DNA of 17,583 nt, taken from the NCBI GenBank assembly GCA_046704565.1, contig JBJKRP010000149.1:1-17583 (forward strand). Reading direction: 5' to 3'. The position numbers were made by a program, and so were the translations under genes. The DNA comes from FEN-1297 sp046704565 (lineage in GTDB: Bacteria > Bacteroidota > Ignavibacteria > Ignavibacteriales > Ignavibacteriaceae). Positions 13,885 through 17,583 of the stretch are shown in pieces (the stretch's first letter is position 1; every line of letters begins with the position of its first letter). Under the pieces are notes generated by a model, which ran no database searches, had not been told where the DNA came from, and saw only the letters and a program-made list of their open reading frames with translations.

Positions 13885-16455
13885 TTAACCAGCCCAATAA
13901 ACAACATCAAGTTCAAAAGGATGAATCATCAATGCATGCTTTGGTACAATCCTTATTGTATAGCCCTGCTGCCCGCTTCTTGAACACTTAACATTTCCGC
14001 TGTACCGGTAAAAACCGTTCTTAGATTTCCTTGACTCTGGACTCATAACTACAGTTGCATTATTTTGAGGATTATTATTCTCAAGGGGTCCGAAATAAAT
14101 CTGTACCTCAACATCCTCCGGCGTTAAGCTGCCAAGGTCAATCTCTGCTTTTACGGGAAGCTCCTCTCCTACAAAAAGCTGCCTCGACGCAGCACCGTTC
14201 AGATCAGTATTAACAAGTTTTACCGAATTCCAGTTCTGCAGTATATTACCTTTCCACGCAGTTAGCTCTTTTGCGAGATGCCACTTCCTTTCTTTCAGAA
14301 GAGTTCTTTTCTCGAATGATTTGCTGTAGTATTTCTCAAAATATTCCTGAACCATACGATGCGTATTAAAGAACGGTCCGAGCTTCTTCATAGAATTCTT
14401 TACGCGGGCAATCCATTTTCTCGGCAGTCTGTCTTCGCCCCGCGAGTAAAACAGTTGAACTATCTGGCTTTCAAGAGTATTGTATAATAAACGCGATTCA
14501 ACCTCGTCCTGGTAATCGGGATCGGTATATTCTTCTCCATTCCCTATTTTCCATCCTACTTCAGGATCAAAGCCTTCATCCCACCAGCCGTCCAATACGC
14601 TGAAGTTCAATCCGCCGTTTGCAATAACCTTCATGCCGGAAGTTCCGCTAGCCTCAAGCGGTCTCCTCGGATTGTTCAGCCAGATGTCGCATCCTTCCAC
14701 CATATAATGCGCAACATTCATATCATAATTTTCTATGAAGACAATCTTACGTCTAAACCGGCTTTCCTTTGCTATCTGGAAAATTTCCTGAATTAACCGT
14801 TTCCCTTCTTCATCCTTTGGATGTGCCTTTCCGGCAATTATAAACTGAACCGGGAATTCTTTGTCATTTACAATATCGGCAAGCCTGTCAATGTCCCGGA
14901 AGATAAGAGTTGCTCTTTTGTAAGTCGCAAATCTTCTGGCAAAACCGATAGTCAGCACGCTCGGGTCAAGAACTTCTCTTGCGGCTGCAAGCTCTTCCTG
15001 GCTCCCGCCGCGGTTTCTAATTTGCCTGTTTAGTCTTCTCCGTGCAAATGCTACAAGACGTTCCCTCCTTCTCTCGTGCGTCCTCCACAGCTCTTCATCC
15101 GGAATCTTATCGATCCTTTCCCATAAGACAGCCGATGCCGGATTTTCAACCCACTTCTCTCCCATGTACTGAAAGAAAAGTTCTTCCATCTCATGTGAAA
15201 TGTGAGAGCGCATGTGAACCCCGTTTGTTACATATCCTATTGGTATCTCATTGAAGGGAACATTTTTGTACCCGGACACCCACATCTTCTTGGATACGTC
15301 GCCGTGAAGCTTACTTACTCCGTTAATATATCCCGCAGTGTTCATTGCAAGATGAGCCATATTAAATACGTTGGACTCATTCGTCTTGTATATATTGCCG
15401 AGTGAATAAAATTCCTTATCGGAAATTTGAAGCTCGTTACGGTAATAGCTGCCGAAATATTTTTCGACCAGTTCATTCGAGAAAACATCTATACCTGCCG
15501 GTACGGGAGTATGTGTCGTGAAAATATTAGAATAATATCCAATTTCTTTTGCCTCTCTAAAAGTCAATCCTTCATTCTGGATTAAATGTCTTGTCCTTTC
15601 CAGAGCCATAAAAGCAGAGTGTCCCTCGTTCATGTGGCAGACCATCGGCTTTATTCCCAACGAATGTGCGGTTCTAATACCCCCTATGCCCAAAATTATT
15701 TCCTGCTGTATTCTGGTCTCGACGTTCCCGCCATAACGAGTTTCGGTAATCTTTCTATCGCTGTCATTATTCATTGGGGTATTAGTATCAAGGAGGTACA
15801 ACGGTATACGTCCTACTTGAATCTTCCAGACCTGGAAGTAAACAGTCCTTCCGGATAAATTTACCGAGTTGATCAACGGTTCATTTTTTTCGCTTCGGAC
15901 AAGTTTCATTGGTAGATTGTCAAAATCATTTATCTCATAGCGCTCATGCTGCCAGCCTTCCGAATTCAGATACTGCTGGAAATATCCTTCCTTATAAAGC
16001 AGCCCTATTCCGACAAGCGGTATACCGAGATCGCTCGAAGCCTTTAGATGATCTCCCGCAAGCACTCCAAGTCCTCCGGAATAAGTCTGTAAACATTCTG
16101 TAAGCCCAAACTCGGCAGAGAAATAAATTATATTAATATTATCGGAGTAATTATAAGCCTTTAGGAACCACGTCTTTTCATTTAAATAATTCTGAAGCTT
16201 TGAATGCACCCTGTCAAGATGGGCAATAAAGCCGTCATCATGCGAAACTTCATTCAGACGCTCTTGACTGATTTTCCCGAGCATCATGACCGGGTTATGG
16301 TTGGAATCTTCCCATAGTTCCATATGCAGCCTGCGGAATAATTCACGTGCGTCCTGGTTCCAGGTCCAATGTAAATTATATGACACTTCCCTCAGTTTCT
16401 CAAGATTCTCAGGAAGCGACGGAACGACATGGTATGTACCTAAAAATTTATACAT
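13885..16455 (-). CDS. glgP: Alpha-glucan (glycogen/maltodextrin) phosphorylase, GT35 family, DUF3417 type
   Basis: This enzyme cleaves alpha-1,4-glucans with phosphate to release glucose-1-phosphate, using pyridoxal phosphate. The 856 aa fit the DUF3417-bearing bacterial/archaeal form, whose N-terminal domain begins LPENLEKLREVSYNLHWTWN (about 14-33). Catalytic-domain signatures follow in order: YFSAEFGL and TYSGGLGVLAGDHLKASSDLG (about 111-145), HMNEGHSAF, FTTHTPVPAGIDVF, TNGVHMRSH, IGFARRFATYKRA, and EASGTSGMKVIANGG with the PLP lysine at K609. The C-terminal part (about 745-856) has beta-sandwich character (VEVQIYFGPLENN). The ATG at 16455 is preceded by GAGGG. It is divergent from the M24 peptidase gene. 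No other glycogen gene is adjacent. Confidence 0.97.
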   Translation of the reverse strand: MYKFLGTYHVVPSLPENLEKLREVSYNLHWTWNQDARELFRRLHMELWEDSNHNPVMMLGKISQERLNEVSHDDGFIAHLDRVHSKLQNYLNEKTWFLKAYNYSDNINIIYFSAEFGLTECLQTYSGGLGVLAGDHLKASSDLGIPLVGIGLLYKEGYFQQYLNSEGWQHERYEINDFDNLPMKLVRSEKNEPLINSVNLSGRTVYFQVWKIQVGRIPLYLLDTNTPMNNDSDRKITETRYGGNVETRIQQEIILGIGGIRTAHSLGIKPMVCHMNEGHSAFMALERTRHLIQNEGLTFREAKEIGYYSNIFTTHTPVPAGIDVFSNELVEKYFGSYYRNELQISDKEFYSLGNIYKTNESNVFNMAHLAMNTAGYINGVSKLHGDVSKKMWVSGYKNVPFNEIPIGYVTNGVHMRSHISHEMEELFFQYMGEKWVENPASAVLWERIDKIPDEELWRTHERRRERLVAFARRRLNRQIRNRGGSQEELAAAREVLDPSVLTIGFARRFATYKRATLIFRDIDRLADIVNDKEFPVQFIIAGKAHPKDEEGKRLIQEIFQIAKESRFRRKIVFIENYDMNVAHYMVEGCDIWLNNPRRPLEASGTSGMKVIANGGLNFSVLDGWWDEGFDPEVGWKIGNGEEYTDPDYQDEVESRLLYNTLESQIVQLFYSRGEDRLPRKWIARVKNSMKKLGPFFNTHRMVQEYFEKYYSKSFEKRTLLKERKWHLAKELTAWKGNILQNWNSVKLVNTDLNGAASRQLFVGEELPVKAEIDLGSLTPEDVEVQIYFGPLENNNPQNNATVVMSPESRKSKNGFYRYSGNVKCSRSGQQGYTIRIVPKHALMIHPFELDVVYWAG

Positions 16456-16820
16456 GAATCCCTCGGATTGTTTTTGAAAAACTATGATGCTTCAATATGG
16501 TCATTTTAAAAAATCTTAATTGAACTTCAAAATAAGAATAAAATTTATTCAGACCGTTATGATAGAGAAATCAAAGTTCCTGTTAATCAACTTTTTTCAA
16601 AATTAAGATTTGTAATATAGTTAGAATTTTTTTTATCAAAAAATAAATTTGTGGCGTTTTTCTTTCAATACTAGACCATAAATTCTGTTTCTGCCTACAC
16701 TTTATTACTCTTCCAAATTTATAAATTTCCGCGGACAGTGACCTATTCTATTTTTGATTATAAAGTATTAATCTTAAATTTCAACCATTATTAGAATTTA
16801 TAAACTCAACGGAGATTGAC
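16456..16820. other. Divergent intergenic region between glgP and the M24 peptidase gene
   Basis: This is a 365-bp AT-rich region with no gene on either strand. It should hold promoters for both glgP (leftward) and the peptidase gene (rightward). Several A/T homopolymer runs are present. A candidate rightward promoter is listed separately; I could not settle on a leftward one. Confidence 0.6.
16726..16756 (+). promoter_or_regulatory. Candidate Bacteroidetes-type promoter for the M24 peptidase gene
   Basis: TATTTTTG (16749-16756) fits TAnnTTTG. A TTT triplet lies about 20 bp upstream, in AAATTTCC, approximating the -33 TTTG element. The start codon is about 65 bp downstream. This is a pattern match only. 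Confidence 0.3.
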
Positions 16821-17583
16821 ATGGGAAAATTTAATCTTGATAAAATTCAATCTATATTAAAGCAGATGAATCTTGATGCCTGGCTACTTTATGATTTTAG
16901 AAAGTCGAACGACATTGCGCAAAATATTTTGGATATACCCAAAGAGAGCCATCTGACAAGAAGGTTTTATTATTTTATTCCGAAAGAAGATATGCCTGTA
17001 AAGATTGTGAATGCGATTGAAGCATTTCATCTCGATCATCTTCCGGGAAAACAATTAAAATATTCAAGTCATGCTTCCCTCTCAAACCATCTTGGCACTA
17101 CTTTGAAGAGCGTAAAGAAAATAGCAATGGAATATTCTCCTCTTAATGCAATTCCTTATGTCTCTAAAGTCGATGCCGGTACAATCGAACAAATTAAATC
17201 TTATGGTGTCGAAGTTGTAACCAGCGGAGACCTGATTTCTTTGTTTGATGCAGTATGGAGTGATGAACAATATATTGAAAATATTCCGGTTGCTGATAGA
17301 TTGACTGAAATAGCGCATGAAGCCTTTAACTTTATAAAAGCTAAAACTCTTTCCGGCGTTACATTAAATGAATTTGACGTACAGAAATATATTGATAATA
17401 AAATTTCAGAATGCGGTTGTGAAACCGAGCCGCCTATTATTGTTGGAGTAAACGAGAATAGCGGTAATCCTCACTACGCCCCCGATGAGAAAAATCATAA
17501 AGAAATGAAGCGCGGAGATTTTGTTCTAATCGACTTATGGGCAAAACAAAAAAAAGACAACGGTGTTTGGGCGGATATAACAT
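16821..17583 (+). CDS. M24-family metallopeptidase (Xaa-Pro aminopeptidase-like), partial at right edge
   Basis: The 254 visible codons are open to the window end. The N-terminal creatinase-like domain (about 1-145) begins MGKFNLDKIQSILKQMNLDA. The catalytic pita-bread domain starts near 160, with the helix EIAHEAFNFIKAKTLSGVTLNEF. A conserved histidine lies in NSGNPHYAP, and the first two metal-ligand aspartates are visible in VLIDLWA and WADIT. The remaining ligands lie outside the window. Such enzymes remove N-terminal residues preceding proline, or are creatinase-like hydrolases; the substrate cannot be fixed from half a protein. The start ATG has GGAG six bases upstream. The gene is divergent from glgP. 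Confidence 0.9.
   Translation, partial: MGKFNLDKIQSILKQMNLDAWLLYDFRKSNDIAQNILDIPKESHLTRRFYYFIPKEDMPVKIVNAIEAFHLDHLPGKQLKYSSHASLSNHLGTTLKSVKKIAMEYSPLNAIPYVSKVDAGTIEQIKSYGVEVVTSGDLISLFDAVWSDEQYIENIPVADRLTEIAHEAFNFIKAKTLSGVTLNEFDVQKYIDNKISECGCETEPPIIVGVNENSGNPHYAPDEKNHKEMKRGDFVLIDLWAKQKKDNGVWADIT

Overview
The window looks like chromosomal DNA from a member of the Bacteroidota/Ignavibacteria side of the FCB group. This is an inference. It rests on a moderately AT-rich composition, a four-cysteine PheS of the kind I associate with Bacteroidetes, genes with few strong Shine-Dalgarno sites, and short palindromes plus AT-rich interspersed repeats of a type I recall from such genomes. Almost all genes are housekeeping or broadly distributed.

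Layout. Positions 1-4769 (minus strand) carry the classical translation operon thrS-infC-rpmI-rplT-pheS-pheT; pheT runs off the left edge. Three things suggest post-transcriptional control: a terminator-like hairpin with a T-run just upstream of thrS, an apparent AUC start for infC, and a strong hairpin in the rplT-pheS gap. Positions 4841-5027 (minus) hold a small frameshifted ORF. Positions 5129-5551 (minus) hold tRNA-Val(GAC), a disrupted tRNA-Leu(UAA) copy and an intact tRNA-Leu(UAA), separated by related AT-rich repeat units. The disrupted copy carries two different short palindromes, and a third lies just beyond the cluster. Positions 5552-6122 hold no convincing gene.

On the plus strand, tRNA-Leu(UAG) at 6123 is followed 24 bp later by tig (UUG start) and an overlapping clpP. 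clpX does not follow; a long hairpin and a secreted serine beta-lactamase-family hydrolase with a TPR tail come next. Positions 9945-12597 hold a two-gene VWA / MoxR-like AAA+ ATPase module. It meets tail to tail, with one base between the stops, an unrecognised minus-strand gene with a long disordered region (12599-13735). Upstream of that, on the same strand, is glgP, an alpha-glucan phosphorylase. A divergent M24 metallopeptidase gene starts at 16821 and runs off the right edge.

The genes cover tRNA charging and initiation (thrS operon, tRNAs), nascent-chain folding and proteolysis (tig-clpP), glycogen breakdown (glgP) and a chaperone-like ATPase/VWA pair of unknown client. I see no CRISPR array, phage, insertion sequence or recognisable defence island. 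The most distinctive signals are the palindrome-invaded tRNA-Leu copy and the VWA/AAA+ pair with its convergent unknown neighbour.
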